Shown: positions 53,165-62,797 of the stretch, one piece after another
Numbering within the stretch: position 1 is the stretch's first letter
How the letters are laid out: every line of letters starts with the position of its first letter
Assembly (NCBI RefSeq): GCF_030063455.1
Contig: NZ_JASITB010000009.1
Location: 79,199-143,198, forward strand
Direction of reading: 5' to 3'
DNA: 64,000 nucleotides
Origin: Cryobacterium sp. PH31-O1
Lineage (GTDB): Bacteria; Actinomycetota; Actinomycetes; Actinomycetales; Microbacteriaceae
Notes under the pieces: model-generated
Databases searched by the model: none
What the model was told of the DNA's origin: nothing
The model's input: the letters and a program-made list of their open reading frames with translations, nothing else
Translations under genes and position numbers: made by a program

Positions 53165-53194
53165 TTATCCCCATGTGGATAGACCTGTGGATAA
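53165..53194. promoter_or_regulatory. Cluster of three DnaA boxes
   Basis: TTATCCCCA (53165-53173, plus strand, one mismatch), TGTGGATAG (53174-53182, minus, one mismatch) and TGTGGATAA (53186-53194, minus, perfect complement of TTATCCACA) occur within 30 bases. They lie in the 157-base convergent space between crgA and rhomboid, about 10 kb from dnaN. Nothing else is seen in this space. Confidence 0.7.
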
Positions 53195-53221
53195 CTCGCG
53201 GCTCCAGACCGACTGCGACCG

Positions 53222-54058
53222 CTAGATCGCGAAAAAGCGGGCAAAGCTCAGCAATACCAGCACGGCAGCGAATGCGCCGATCAGTCCCACCTGCAGCGAC
53301 TTCTGACGGATGCGCCTCGTCTGCACGAAGATCAGGCCGAGAACGGCACCACCGATCAATCCACCGATGTGCGCCTGCCATGCAATTTGCAGCCCCGGGA
53401 TGAACCCGATCACCAGGTTGATGCCGACCAGCACGAGCAATTGTTTGGCATTGCCGCCGAGCCGGCGCTGAATCACGAGGAACGCACCCATGAGACCGAA
53501 GATGGCCCCGGATGCACCCACAACCGGAGTTGTGGGATTCGACAGGAACAGCACTCCGAGCGAACCGGCCAGGGCGCTCAGCAGGTAGAGCGCCAGGTAA
53601 CGGCCGCGCCCGAGCAGCTGTTCCAGAAGCTGGCCGAAGATCCACAGGGTGTACATGTTCAGCAGCACGTGGAAGATGGAACCGTGCACGAGGGCTGTGG
53701 TGAGCATGCGCCACGGTTCGAAGCTGCCGGGATACGAATACGCCCCGGCGTACCAGAGCAGGGCAGTGATCTGAGAACCGATGACGAATTGAAGCAGGTA
53801 GACGACCAGGGTGATTCCGATAATGGAATAGGTCACTGCAGGCCGGTCACTGCCGGTCAGCCGAGTGAGGATCGCCGGCTTGGTACGGGGAGCGTTCTTA
53901 CGCTGTTCTTTCATGCATTCCGGGCAGACGACCCCGACAGCGGCCTGGGTCTGGCACTCGGCACAGATGGTGCGCCCGCAGCGCTGACACAAAATAAAGC
54001 TCTGCCGCCCCGGATGGCGGTAACAAAAATTCGTCGCCGAGGCCGGCAGATCGCTCAT
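53222..54058 (-). CDS. Rhomboid-family intramembrane serine protease with N-terminal zinc finger
   Basis: 278 residues. The N-terminal B-box-like zinc finger (about 12-50) has YRHPGR, CQRCGRTICAEC and CPEC. Six membrane helices follow, with the rhomboid motifs HVLLNMYTLW, the nucleophile Ser in VVGASGAIFGLMGAF and the general-base His in WQAHIGGLIGG. It cleaves membrane-embedded substrates. The combination is typical of actinobacterial rhomboids next to the cyclophilin gene. It lies 20 bases downstream of the ppiA stop and probably shares its transcript. Confidence 0.94.
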   Translation of the reverse strand: MSDLPASATNFCYRHPGRQSFILCQRCGRTICAECQTQAAVGVVCPECMKEQRKNAPRTKPAILTRLTGSDRPAVTYSIIGITLVVYLLQFVIGSQITALLWYAGAYSYPGSFEPWRMLTTALVHGSIFHVLLNMYTLWIFGQLLEQLLGRGRYLALYLLSALAGSLGVLFLSNPTTPVVGASGAIFGLMGAFLVIQRRLGGNAKQLLVLVGINLVIGFIPGLQIAWQAHIGGLIGGAVLGLIFVQTRRIRQKSLQVGLIGAFAAVLVLLSFARFFAI

Positions 54059-54078
54059 TCTGCTGGAAGGGTGGCTGG

Positions 54079-54618
54079 CTAGACGGACTCGACGGAGACG
54101 CTCTGAATGACGACGTCCTCAATCGGGCGGTCACGACCGTCGGTGGCGACGGTGGCGAGCTTGGCAACGATCGCGCGCGAGTCTTCATCTTCAACGGCAC
54201 CGAAGATGGTGTGCTTGCCCTGCAGCCAGGTGGTCGGAACGACGGTGATGAAGAACTGCGAGCCGTTCGTGCCGTGGCCGCCCTGAATCCCCGCGTTCGC
54301 CATGGCGAGCACGTAGGGCTGGGTGAAGTCCAGGTCGGGGCTGATTTCGTCATCGAACTGATAGCCGGGGCCGCCGGTGCCCTGGCCCAGCGGGTCGCCG
54401 GCCTGGATCATGAAGTCTTTGATGATGCGGTGGAAGATGGTGCCGTCGTAGAGCGGCGTGGTGGAAGCGACGCCCGTTGCGGGGTGCTTCCACTCGAGTT
54501 CGCCGGTCGCGAGGCCGACGAAGTTCTTGACCGTCTTCGGCGCGTGATTGCCAAAGAGGTTGACCTTGATCGGTCCGAGGGTGGTGTTCAGGGTGGCGAC
54601 AGCGGTGTGCTTAGACAT
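54079..54618 (-). CDS. ppiA: Cyclophilin-type peptidyl-prolyl isomerase
   Basis: 179 residues, no signal peptide. The cyclophilin fold is clear: YDGTIFHRIIKDFMIQAGDP (catalytic Arg in FHRI), GTNGSQFFITVVPTTWLQGKHTIFG as landmarks. It catalyses proline isomerisation in the cytoplasm. The start MSKHTAVATLNT at 54618 has no clear ribosome site. The gene lies between the CwsA-position gene and rhomboid, as in other actinobacteria. Confidence 0.95.
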   Translation of the reverse strand: MSKHTAVATLNTTLGPIKVNLFGNHAPKTVKNFVGLATGELEWKHPATGVASTTPLYDGTIFHRIIKDFMIQAGDPLGQGTGGPGYQFDDEISPDLDFTQPYVLAMANAGIQGGHGTNGSQFFITVVPTTWLQGKHTIFGAVEDEDSRAIVAKLATVATDGRDRPIEDVVIQSVSVESV

Positions 54619-54700
54619 AGAGAGATTCTTGCACAGCAATCTCCACCGAATCTGATTGCGCAAATTGCTCCCAGTGCATTCGCTGGCAACACGGCGATTG

Positions 54701-54730
54701 AGTGGCAAGATAGGCACTCAGTGGCAAGAT
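54701..54730. promoter_or_regulatory. Direct repeat AGTGGCAAGAT
   Basis: AGTGGCAAGAT is found at 54701-54711 and at 54720-54730, 19 bases apart, in the divergent space between ppiA and the gene at 54770. It could be a regulator site or a small duplication. Confidence 0.35.
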
Positions 54731-54769
54731 GGATAAACATTCGCCACACGACATCGATGGAGGGTCCAG

Positions 54770-55297
54770 ATGAGCCTGTCACGCAAGCGCCGCAAGGAAC
54801 TCACTCGGCTGCGCAAAAGCGCAGACGAACTATGGAGCCACCAACAAGAAGTATTGGAACGAGCGAACGTCCTTGCTCGTCAGGCCGGTCATCAGGCCGG
54901 CATCCTCGCTCGCGAAGAAGTCGCTCCGCGCGTTCGCGAGAGCTATGAGCACTACGTTCGCCCAGGTGTGAACGCCACGCATGAGGCCGCCGACGGTGTG
55001 CGCCGCCGCGTCGTCAACAACGTACTCCCCGGAATCGGTTCCGCTATCGGCACCGTCATGTCCGTCGGCGACGTCGCCCGCGACGCCCGCGTACGTGCCG
55101 CGCTGGGTCGCATCCGCTTTCAGAAGCCGGTCGTGGTCGAACCCAAGGGTCCGGGAGCCGGCACTTACTTCGCCCTCGGCCTCGCGGTTGTCGCCGCTGT
55201 CGGCGTCGCCTACGCCGTCTGGCAGACGTTCCGTGCCGACGACGAGCTCTGGGTCGCTGACGACGAGGTCGAACCAACCACGCAGCAGGAAGACTAG
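54770..55297 (+). CDS. Membrane protein at the CwsA position
   Basis: 175 residues. A basic, helical N-terminal half (RKRRKELTRLRKSADELW, likely coiled coil) is followed by a membrane helix near 130-148 (YFALGLAVVAAVGVAYAVW) and an acidic tail. I do not recognise a domain. It sits between ppiA and the tRNA-Ala/tRNA-Ile pair, where mycobacteria have CwsA, a CrgA-interacting cell-wall protein with one C-terminal helix. By position and topology it may be the counterpart, but sequence similarity is not evident. GGAGGG precedes the ATG. Confidence 0.6.
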   Translation: MSLSRKRRKELTRLRKSADELWSHQQEVLERANVLARQAGHQAGILAREEVAPRVRESYEHYVRPGVNATHEAADGVRRRVVNNVLPGIGSAIGTVMSVGDVARDARVRAALGRIRFQKPVVVEPKGPGAGTYFALGLAVVAAVGVAYAVWQTFRADDELWVADDEVEPTTQQED

Positions 55298-55319
55298 GGC
55301 AGAACGCCCACCAGCTCGT

Positions 55320-55352
55320 GCAGGGCCCGCATCCGGTGGATGCGGGCCCTGC
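55320..55352 (+). terminator. Long perfect hairpin after the CwsA-position gene
   Basis: Fifteen perfect pairs, GCAGGGCCCGCATCC and its complement, with a GGT loop, 23 bases after the stop codon. No T run follows. It is typical of a high-GC terminator. Confidence 0.7.
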
Positions 55353-55469
55353 GGTGTTAACCGTCTGAAACGCCATCACGGGGCCACTGACGGCTGCACA
55401 CACGCCCTCATAGCGGATGCGCGCTGCCGGCACTGCCGCGCCCGCACCAGGATCGCGCGCCGGTAAAGC

Positions 55470-55497
55470 AAAAGGCCCGTCCGAAGACGAGCCTTTT
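55470..55497 (-). terminator. Terminator of the tRNA-Ala transcript
   Basis: AAAAGGCTCGTC, a TTCG loop and GACGGGCCTTTT (minus strand), with TTTTGC following. It lies ten bases past the tRNA-Ala 3' end and ends transcription of the tRNA-Ile-tRNA-Ala pair. Flanking A and T runs would let it work on both strands. Confidence 0.9.
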
Positions 55498-55507
55498 GCG
55501 TGAATTG

Positions 55508-55580
55508 TGGAGCCACGGGGAATCGAACCCCGGACCTCCTGCTTGCAAAGCAGGCGCTCTACCAATTGAGCTATGGCCCC
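55508..55580 (-). tRNA. tRNA-Ala (TGC)
   Basis: 73 bases on the minus strand. Acceptor arms GGGGCCA and TGGCTCC pair with one G-T. The anticodon loop TTTGCAA gives TGC, and the T arm carries GGTTCGATTCC. CCA is not encoded. Confidence 0.97.
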
Positions 55581-55687
55581 GCGCGCTGGAGCTTAGGGAA
55601 ACGCGCCAGCGTTTCTGCGACACCAGCGCCGATGAAGCTGTGCTTCATCGGTCTCGACATCGCAAGACGGGTAAAACTGGTGCTGCG

Positions 55688-55761
55688 TGGGGATACCGGG
55701 ATTTGAACCTGGGACCTCTTCATTATCAGTGAAGCGCTCTAACCAACTGAGCTATATCCCC
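55688..55761 (-). tRNA. tRNA-Ile (GAT)
   Basis: 74 bases on the minus strand. Acceptor arms GGGGATA and TATCCCC pair perfectly. The anticodon stem CTTCA/TGAAG carries the loop CTGATAA, giving GAT. It is upstream of tRNA-Ala in the order tRNA-Ile then tRNA-Ala, the usual arrangement beside gyrA. Confidence 0.97.
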
Positions 55762-55900
55762 CTCTTGGGCAGATTGAAGACTACCGGAATCTGACCGGAA
55801 CCTGAAATCGAGTCAACCTTCCGACGGAAGAAATGCCGAAATTCGGGCTACGAGGGCTGCCACCGGGGAGCAACAGCCCTCGATCGTGCGAAAAATGACG

Positions 55901-56305
55901 CTAGTTGTTGGTGAAGCCGACCAGCAGGCCGCCGGTGATCTTGACGCTCAGGTTGTACAGAACGGCGTAGATGGCACCGAGGGCGGTGATTACGACCATG
56001 TTCAGCACCGCCACGACGACAGCGAAGCCCATGACGTTTCCGATTGAAATAATGGCCGCCAGATCGGCAGATTCGCCCGCCACGGTGGCGTACAGGTCGT
56101 CGACCTTGGTCAGCACCTCGGTCTGTACGAGCACCGTGTAGGTGAGAAACGTCGCCACAACGGTGACGATGGCGAGACAGACCGCGACCAAAAAGGACAG
56201 TTTTACGCTCGACCAAAAATCGACGTAAACCAGTTTCAGGCGCACCTGCTTGGTCGTGGTCTTGCGGGTGGACTTCTTGGCGAGCTTTTCGGCGACGCTA
56301 CTCAT
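55901..56305 (-). CDS. DUF3566 membrane protein
   Basis: 134 residues. A Lys/Thr-rich cytoplasmic tail is followed by two membrane helices (about 35-60 and 95-120) with [22 protein letters not shown] and [18 protein letters not shown] as landmarks. This is the DUF3566 protein that follows gyrA in most actinobacteria. Its function is unknown, with a role in envelope or division suggested by position only. Its start overlaps the gyrA stop by eight bases. Confidence 0.93.
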   Translation of the reverse strand: MSSVAEKLAKKSTRKTTTKQVRLKLVYVDFWSSVKLSFLVAVCLAIVTVVATFLTYTVLVQTEVLTKVDDLYATVAGESADLAAIISIGNVMGFAVVVAVLNMVVITALGAIYAVLYNLSVKITGGLLVGFTNN

Positions 56306-58949
56306 TCGGTGTCTCTACTTTCCCTGCATCACGTTCGGGAGCGGCGCCATCTGCAGCACTGGTGTCGACGGTACCAGCCAGTGCATCGGCATCCCCTTCG
56401 CCCTCTTCGTCGGTGGCGACCAGATTTCGTTCGATGTTTTTCGCAATAGAAATGATTCTGTCCTCATCCGCGAACTTTGCGAAAACGACGCCCATCGTGT
56501 CCCGACCCTTGGCCGGAACCTCGGCGACGAACGAGCGTACCACCTTGCCGCTGGCAAGAACCACAAGGACCTCGTCCTCGGGGTTCACGATCAACGAGCC
56601 GACCAGGTCGCCACGGTCATCGTTGAGCTTGGCCACCTTGATGCCCAGACCGCCGCGATTCTGCAGCCGGTATTGGTCGGCGGCGGTGCGCTTGGCGTAG
56701 CCGCCCTCGGTGACAACGAACACATATCCGTCATCGTTGATGACGGATGCGTCGAGCAGGGTGTCCTCACCGCGGAAGTGCATTCCGATCACGCCGGAGG
56801 TGCTGCGGCCCATCGGGCGCAGCGCTTCGTCGGTGGCGGTGAAGCGAATCGACATGCCCTTACGGGAGACCAACAGCAGGTCGGAATCATCTTCGACCAG
56901 CAGAGCCGAGACCAGTTCGTCGCCCTCGCGCAGCTTGATAGCGATGATGCCACCGGTGCGGTTGGTGTCGTACTCACTCAGTGCGGTCTTCTTGATCAGC
57001 CCGTCACGGGTGGCGAGGGTCAGGTACTGAGCCACCTCGTAGTCGCGAATATCGAGAATCTGCGCAATTACTTCGCCCGGTTGCAGGGCGAGCAGGTTGG
57101 CCACGTGCTGGCCCTTGGCGTCCCGACCGGACTCCTGCGCCTCGTAGGCCTTGGCGCGGTAGACCCGGCCGGTGTTGGTGAAGAACAGCAGCCAATGGTG
57201 TGTCGTGGTCACGAAGAAGTGTTCGACCACGTCGTCGGCACGCAGCTGCGCACCCCTGACACCCTTACCGCCGCGGTGCTGATTGCGATAGTTGTCACTG
57301 CGCGTTCGCTTGATGTAGCCGCCGCGGGTAACGGTGACCACCATCTCCTCTTCGGGGATGAGATCTTCGATGGACATGTCGCCGTCGAAGCCCAACATAA
57401 TCTCGGTGCGGCGGTCGTCGCCGAATTTCGCGGTGATCTCGGCGAGTTCTTCGCTGATGATCGTGCGCTGACGCTCGGGGCTGGCCAGAATCGACTTGAA
57501 TTCGGCGATCTGAAGCTCGAGCTCGGCGGCCTGGTCGATGATCTTCTGGCGTTCAAGAGCGGCCAGACGACGCAACTGCATGGTCAGGATGGCATCGGCC
57601 TGCAGTTTGTCCACGTCGAGCAGGGCCATGAGGCCTTCGCGAGCGTCGTCGACCGTGTTCGAGCGACGGATGAGCGCGATCACCTCATCGAGCGCGTCCA
57701 GGGCCTTGAGGTAGCCGCGCAGAATGTGGGCATCAGCTTCAGCCTTGTTCAAGCGGAACTGGGTGCGCCGAACGATGACCTCGATCTGGTGCGCGACCCA
57801 GGCCGAGATGAAGCCGTCGAGGGCGAGGGTGCGCGGTACGCCGTCGACGATGGCGAGCATGTTGGCGCCGAAGTTCTCCTGCAGCTGGGTGTGCTTGTAC
57901 AGGTTATTCAGCACGACCTTGGCGACAGCATCGCGCTTGAGCACGATCACGAGCCGCTGGCCGGTTCGACCGCTGGTCTCATCACGAATGTCTGCGATGC
58001 CGGTGATCTTCGCGTCCTTGACCAGGTCGGCGATCTTGATCGCGAGGTTATCGGGGTTCACCTGGTACGGCAGTTCGGTGATGACGAGGCAGGTGCGTCC
58101 CTGGATCTCTTCGATACTGACCACGGCCCGCATCGTGATCGAACCACGACCGGTACGGTAGGCGTCCTGAATACCCTTGATGCCCAGGATTTGCGCGCCG
58201 GTGGGAAAGTCGGGTCCCTTGATGCGCGCGACCAGCGCGTCAAGGAGCTCTTCGCGGCTGGCCTCGGGATTCTCGAGGTACCACTGGGCACCTGAGGCGA
58301 CCTCGCGCAGGTTGTGCGGCGGAATATTCGTGGCCATACCGACGGCAATACCGACAGAGCCGTTGACCAACAGGTTCGGAAAACGCGCCGGCAGAACGGT
58401 CGGCTCTAGGGTACGGCCGTCGTAGTTGTCCTGAAAATCGACGGTGTCCTCGTCGATATCGCGCACCATTTCCAAGGCGAGCGGGGCCATCTTCGTTTCG
58501 GTGTATCTCGGAGCAGCAGCTCCATCGTTGCCCGGGGAGCCGAAGTTTCCCTGGCCGAGGGCAAGCGGATACCGCAGGCTCCATGGCTGCACGAGACGCA
58601 CAAGGGCGTCATAGATCGAGGAGTCACCGTGCGGGTGGAACTGGCCCATGACGTCACCGACAACGCGAGCGCACTTGGAGAAGGCTTTGTCCGGCCGGTA
58701 GCCGCCGTCGAACATGGCGTAGATCACGCGGCGGTGCACCGGTTTCATGCCATCGCGCACGTCGGGCAGAGCGCGCCCGACAATGACGCTCATCGCGTAA
58801 TCGAGGTAGGAGCGCTGCATTTCCAGCTGCAGGTCGACCTGGTCGATTTTGCCGTGCTGCACGAGGTGAGCTGCCGCAGCGGCAGCTGTCGCGGCTGTCT
58901 CCTCGGGGTTGATCCCGTCGGAGTTGCGCGTGGTGTCGTCAGATGTCAA
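56298..58949 (-). CDS. gyrA: DNA gyrase subunit A
   Basis: 883 residues from a TTG start at 58949. The breakage-reunion domain has the catalytic Y149 in AAPRYTETK. The quinolone-resistance region reads [13 protein letters not shown], with Ser and Asp at the two key positions, the susceptible form. The C-terminal beta-pinwheel has the GyrA box QHRGGKG. It introduces negative supercoils together with GyrB. The TTG start overlaps the gyrB stop and has GAAGGA 11 bases upstream; a longer form reaching ATG at 59009 is possible but would overlap gyrB by 71 bases. Confidence 0.97.
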   Translation of the reverse strand: MTSDDTTRNSDGINPEETAATAAAAAAHLVQHGKIDQVDLQLEMQRSYLDYAMSVIVGRALPDVRDGMKPVHRRVIYAMFDGGYRPDKAFSKCARVVGDVMGQFHPHGDSSIYDALVRLVQPWSLRYPLALGQGNFGSPGNDGAAAPRYTETKMAPLALEMVRDIDEDTVDFQDNYDGRTLEPTVLPARFPNLLVNGSVGIAVGMATNIPPHNLREVASGAQWYLENPEASREELLDALVARIKGPDFPTGAQILGIKGIQDAYRTGRGSITMRAVVSIEEIQGRTCLVITELPYQVNPDNLAIKIADLVKDAKITGIADIRDETSGRTGQRLVIVLKRDAVAKVVLNNLYKHTQLQENFGANMLAIVDGVPRTLALDGFISAWVAHQIEVIVRRTQFRLNKAEADAHILRGYLKALDALDEVIALIRRSNTVDDAREGLMALLDVDKLQADAILTMQLRRLAALERQKIIDQAAELELQIAEFKSILASPERQRTIISEELAEITAKFGDDRRTEIMLGFDGDMSIEDLIPEEEMVVTVTRGGYIKRTRSDNYRNQHRGGKGVRGAQLRADDVVEHFFVTTTHHWLLFFTNTGRVYRAKAYEAQESGRDAKGQHVANLLALQPGEVIAQILDIRDYEVAQYLTLATRDGLIKKTALSEYDTNRTGGIIAIKLREGDELVSALLVEDDSDLLLVSRKGMSIRFTATDEALRPMGRSTSGVIGMHFRGEDTLLDASVINDDGYVFVVTEGGYAKRTAADQYRLQNRGGLGIKVAKLNDDRGDLVGSLIVNPEDEVLVVLASGKVVRSFVAEVPAKGRDTMGVVFAKFADEDRIISIAKNIERNLVATDEEGEGDADALAGTVDTSAADGAAPERDAGKVETPNE

Positions 58950-60957
58950 GGAAACGCACGTCCTTCGCGTTTTTCTGGATGAAGTTGCGTCGTGATTCGA
59001 CGTCTTCACCCATCAGGGTGGAGAAGATTTCGTCGGCGGATGCCGCGTCGTCCAGGGTGACCTGCAGCAGTGTGCGGGATTCAGGAGCCATGGTGGTCTC
59101 CCAGAGTTCCTTGTAGTCCATCTCGCCGAGGCCCTTGTAGCGCTGGATTCCGTTGTCTTTCGGGATGCGCTTGCCCGCGGCCGCACCGTCGGCGAGGAGA
59201 GCATCGCGCTCGACGTCGGAGTACACGTACTGGTGCGGCGAGTTACTCCATTTGAGGCGGTACAGCGGCGGCTGGGCCAAATACACGTATCCGAGGTCGA
59301 TCAACGGACGCATGTAGCGGAACAGCAGGGTCAGCAGCAGGGTCGTGATGTGCTGGCCGTCGACATCGGCGTCGGCCATTAGAACGATCTTGTGGTACCG
59401 CACCTTGTCGGGATTGAACTCTTCACCCATGCCGGCGCCGAACGCCGTGATCATCGCCTGCACCTCAGCGTTGCCCAAGGCACGGTCGAGGCGCGCCTTC
59501 TCCACGTTGAGGATCTTGCCTCGAAGGGGCAAAATAGCCTGGTATTCAGGGTTACGGCCCTGCACGGCTGAGCCGCCGGCCGAGTCACCCTCCACGATGA
59601 AAATCTCGGAGAGTGAGGGGTCTTTGCTCTGGCAATCCTTGAGCTTGCCGGGCATTCCGCCACCCTCAAGCAGTCCCTTGCGACGCGCGGTCTCGCGTGC
59701 TTTGCGGGCCGCCATGCGGGCATTCGATGCCTGTAAGGATTTGCGGATGATCTCGCGGGCCGGATTCGGGTTGCGGTTAAACCAGTCGGTGAGCTGATCG
59801 TTGGCGACCTTCTGCACGAAAGATTTCGCCTCGGTGTTACCGAGCTTGGTCTTGGTCTGGCCTTCGAACTGCGGCTCGGCAAGCTTGATCGATACGACTG
59901 CGGTGAGGCCCTCGCGCACGTCATCACCGGTGAGGTTGTCATCCTTTTCTTTCAGGATGCCTTTCTCGCGGGCGTACTTGTTCACGAGCGTGGTCAGCGC
60001 GGCGCGGAAACCCTCCTCGTGGGTGCCGCCCTCATGGGTATTGATCGTGTTGGCGTAGGTGTGCACGCTCTCGGTGTATGCGGTGGTCCACTGCATGGCC
60101 ACTTCGAGGGCCATCTTTCGTTCGTGGTCTTCCCACTCGAAGGAGATTATCTCGTCATTGACGAGGTCGGCCTTCTTGGCACGGTTGAGGTATTCGACGT
60201 AGTCGACGAGCCCCTTGTCATACTTGAAGGTGTTAGAGACGGCTTTGCCGTCGTCGGTGCGGTGGGCTTCACGCTCGTCGGTGAGGGTGAGGCGCAGGCC
60301 CTTGTTCAGAAAGCCCATCTGCTGAAAACGTGCGCGCAAGGTTTCGTAGTCAAAGTCGACCGTCTCGAAGGTTTCCGCACTGGGCCAGAACGTGATCGTC
60401 GTGCCCGTTTCGCCGTTAGCCTCGCCCTTTTCCAGGGCGGCGTTCGGAACACCGTTGGCGAAACTCTGTCGCCAGATGAAGCCCTGTCGACGAACCTCGA
60501 CCTCAAGGCGGCTTGATAGAGCATTAACGACGGAGCTTCCAACGCCGTGCAGCCCACCGGAAACCGAATAGCCGCCGCCGCCAAACTTACCGCCGGCGTG
60601 CAGTACGGTCAGCACGACCTCGACGGTCGACCGTCCCTCGGCCTTATGGATGTCGACGGGAATGCCGCGGCCGTTATCTTCAACGCGGATGGCACCGTCA
60701 GCGAGAATACGAATATCAATGGTGTCGCAGTGCCCAGCGAGAGCCTCGTCGACGGAGTTGTCGACGATCTCATAAACGAGGTGGTGCAGTCCGCGCGGTC
60801 CGGTAGACCCGATATACATTCCGGGTCGCTTGCGAACGGCTTCCAGGCCTTCGAGCACCTGGATATCGTCGGCACCGTATTCGTGCTCCGGCTCCCGCTC
60901 CGCCACTAGTGGGGATATCTCTGGGGACGTGCGTTCGGGCGTCGGTTCAACTGTCAT
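58939..60957 (-). CDS. gyrB: DNA gyrase subunit B
   Basis: 672 residues. The GHKL ATPase has EDNGRGIPV and [15 protein letters not shown]; the TOPRIM region has EGDSAGGSA (about 455) and DADVDGQHI (about 530), which bind the metal; the C-terminus has [10 protein letters not shown]. The N-terminal extension of about 25 residues before the conserved [21 protein letters not shown] is common in this family. ATG at 60957 has GGAGCC upstream. The gene runs directly into gyrA. Confidence 0.98.
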   Translation of the reverse strand: MTVEPTPERTSPEISPLVAEREPEHEYGADDIQVLEGLEAVRKRPGMYIGSTGPRGLHHLVYEIVDNSVDEALAGHCDTIDIRILADGAIRVEDNGRGIPVDIHKAEGRSTVEVVLTVLHAGGKFGGGGYSVSGGLHGVGSSVVNALSSRLEVEVRRQGFIWRQSFANGVPNAALEKGEANGETGTTITFWPSAETFETVDFDYETLRARFQQMGFLNKGLRLTLTDEREAHRTDDGKAVSNTFKYDKGLVDYVEYLNRAKKADLVNDEIISFEWEDHERKMALEVAMQWTTAYTESVHTYANTINTHEGGTHEEGFRAALTTLVNKYAREKGILKEKDDNLTGDDVREGLTAVVSIKLAEPQFEGQTKTKLGNTEAKSFVQKVANDQLTDWFNRNPNPAREIIRKSLQASNARMAARKARETARRKGLLEGGGMPGKLKDCQSKDPSLSEIFIVEGDSAGGSAVQGRNPEYQAILPLRGKILNVEKARLDRALGNAEVQAMITAFGAGMGEEFNPDKVRYHKIVLMADADVDGQHITTLLLTLLFRYMRPLIDLGYVYLAQPPLYRLKWSNSPHQYVYSDVERDALLADGAAAGKRIPKDNGIQRYKGLGEMDYKELWETTMAPESRTLLQVTLDDAASADEIFSTLMGEDVESRRNFIQKNAKDVRFLDI

Positions 60958-61078
60958 CTGAAATTAGGCTCCTGACCATCGCACGGGCGACCATTCAGTC
61001 TACCAAACGGGGGGAGACCAACCGGCCATAATCGCCGTTTGACGCGTTCTGTTCAAGGGGTTGACCTTAAATGTTGGG

Positions 61079-61615
61079 TTACCCGTAGGTATCGCGCGGA
61101 CCACGCCCTGGAATTGATCTGGGGCCCTTTTTCCAGGACGGCGCGTTAGGCCCCTGAAAACGAATTGATTGAATTCCCGCATCCGGGTATCGATTCGCAA
61201 TGTGTTCCATTATGACGTTGCGCATCAGCCGTAATTGCGTGGCCCAGGCGGTGGATTCACAGTGCACGGTGAGCACGCCGTCATCGATGCCAGCGGGGGT
61301 GGAATGATTGGCGGTTTCTTCCCCGGCTAGCTTCGCCCACGATGTGAGAAGTTCAGATTGAGCCAACGGCGAATTCCACCCGAGCTGCATGGTGAGAGAA
61401 TCGATCGTATCGCCGAGCCCGTGTGGATCGCGCCCGATTCCAAAGGGAACACTTGAACCGGCCGCGGGCGCAATTCGCTTGCGGCCGCGTGAGCGCCGGG
61501 CATTCGGATCGCCGAAGATGCTCTTGAAGCGCAGGTAGACATTCGCTGCTTCGCTGGTAGTCGATTCCAATGAAACGGGCAACGCGGTTGTTTCACGTGG
61601 AACATCGTCAGCCAT
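61079..61615 (-). CDS. DUF721 (DciA-like) protein
   Basis: 178 residues. The C-terminal half (about 80-165) has the DUF721 pattern LAQSELLTSWAKLAGEETANHSTPAG and GVLTVHCESTAWATQLRLM. Related DciA proteins load the replicative helicase in bacteria without DnaC. The position recF-DUF721-gyrB is conserved in actinobacteria. ATG at 61615 overlaps the recF stop by eight bases. A parS site lies within its first codons. The 121 bases up to gyrB show nothing else. Confidence 0.9.
   Translation of the reverse strand: MADDVPRETTALPVSLESTTSEAANVYLRFKSIFGDPNARRSRGRKRIAPAAGSSVPFGIGRDPHGLGDTIDSLTMQLGWNSPLAQSELLTSWAKLAGEETANHSTPAGIDDGVLTVHCESTAWATQLRLMRNVIMEHIANRYPDAGIQSIRFQGPNAPSWKKGPRSIPGRGPRDTYG
61589..61604. 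promoter_or_regulatory. parS chromosome-partition site
   Basis: TGTTTCACGTGGAACA; its complement TGTTCCACGTGAAACA is the well-known ParB recognition sequence with no mismatch. It lies inside the DUF721 gene, about 2.4 kb from the dnaN start, which fits the origin-proximal placement of parS. Confidence 0.92.
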
Positions 61616-62792
61616 TACTGGCCGTTCCGATCTGAACCTGACCGGCATGAATGTGAATCGTATTCGCCACGAGGGCTTTCGGCACATCTTCGAGCACGGC
61701 GGCCGTGATCAACACCTGTTCGAACGATCCGATCGCGGCGGCCAACCGGGCTCGGCGCTCCAGGTCGAGTTCCGCAAAGACGTCATCGAGAATCAGAACC
61801 GGGTCCCCGCTGGCTGAATCCTGGCGTAACAGCGCCGCGGATGCGAGTTTCAACGACAGCGCGAACGACCACGATTCCCCGTGGCTGGCATAGCCCTTAG
61901 CCGGCAGGGAGTTGAGCATAAAGATCAGGTCGTCTCGATGCGGTCCGGCGAGGGTGATGCCCCGTTCCAGCTCCCGCTTTCGCAGTCCGGCCAGCGCAGC
62001 GCGAAAGATCTCATTGGTAGTGGACTCCACTGACCCGGTAACCATGGGAGACACCGTGGAATTTTGCACGCCGAGATCAGCATCTTCGTCGGCGCCGAGG
62101 ATGCTGAGACTCGCCACCAGGGCCGGGCCGTGGTCCTCATTCACCACGGCGCGATAGGCCGCGCGCAAGGGTTCACCAAGCTGCTGCACGAGTTTGGTTC
62201 GTTCGTCGATAATCTCCGAACCGAACTCCACTAAGCGTTCGTCCCAGATGTCGAGCGTGGAGAGCTGATTACCACGTACACCAGACGCCCGCGCCGACTT
62301 CAGCAGGGTGTTGCGCTGTTTGAGCACCCGGTCGTAGTCGCTCAGCACCGCCGCGAGGCGAGGGGTGCGCAGCACGAGAAGCTGATCGAGAAACTTGCGC
62401 CGGCCAGAAGGATCGCCTCGCACCAGGGCGAGATCTTCAGGGGCGAAGACCACGCTCGAGAAATACCGGGGAAGATCGCGGGTCTTAATGACCGATCGAT
62501 TGACTTGCGCCCGGTTCTGTCCGGTGCGGTTCAACTGTACTTCGGTCAAGATATCCCGGCCGTTGTATTCCAGCCGAGCCCGAATGATTCCGGCATCCTG
62601 GCCCGCCCGGATCATTGCTTTATCGCTGGAAACACGGTGTGAAGTGAGCGTGCTGAGAAAGCCGAGCGCCTCGACCAGATTGGTCTTGCCTTGCCCGTTA
62701 CGGCCGACGATGAGGTTCGGGCCCGGAACGAACCCGACCTCGGCCGCCGCATAGTTGCGAAAGTCGGTCAGCGAGAGGTGGGTGACCCGCAC
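61608..62792 (-). CDS. recF: DNA replication and repair protein RecF
   Basis: 394 residues. The N-terminus MRVTHLSLTDFRNYAAAEV and Walker A VGRNGQGKTNLVEAL are canonical. The C-terminal region has LAGPHRDDLIF and ILDDVFAELDLERR (signature and Walker B). It loads RecA at gapped DNA. It lies five bases downstream of dnaN on the same transcript. Confidence 0.97.
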   Translation of the reverse strand: MRVTHLSLTDFRNYAAAEVGFVPGPNLIVGRNGQGKTNLVEALGFLSTLTSHRVSSDKAMIRAGQDAGIIRARLEYNGRDILTEVQLNRTGQNRAQVNRSVIKTRDLPRYFSSVVFAPEDLALVRGDPSGRRKFLDQLLVLRTPRLAAVLSDYDRVLKQRNTLLKSARASGVRGNQLSTLDIWDERLVEFGSEIIDERTKLVQQLGEPLRAAYRAVVNEDHGPALVASLSILGADEDADLGVQNSTVSPMVTGSVESTTNEIFRAALAGLRKRELERGITLAGPHRDDLIFMLNSLPAKGYASHGESWSFALSLKLASAALLRQDSASGDPVLILDDVFAELDLERRARLAAAIGSFEQVLITAAVLEDVPKALVANTIHIHAGQVQIGTASNG

Positions 62793-62797
62793 CAGCG

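Noticed and set aside
56250..58295. Plus-strand open frame of 681 codons
   Set aside because: Antisense to gyrA; it is a product of the third-position GC bias of that gene.
56298..59009. gyrA quinolone-resistance substitution
   Set aside because: The Ser and Asp positions of [10 protein letters not shown] are the usual susceptible residues.
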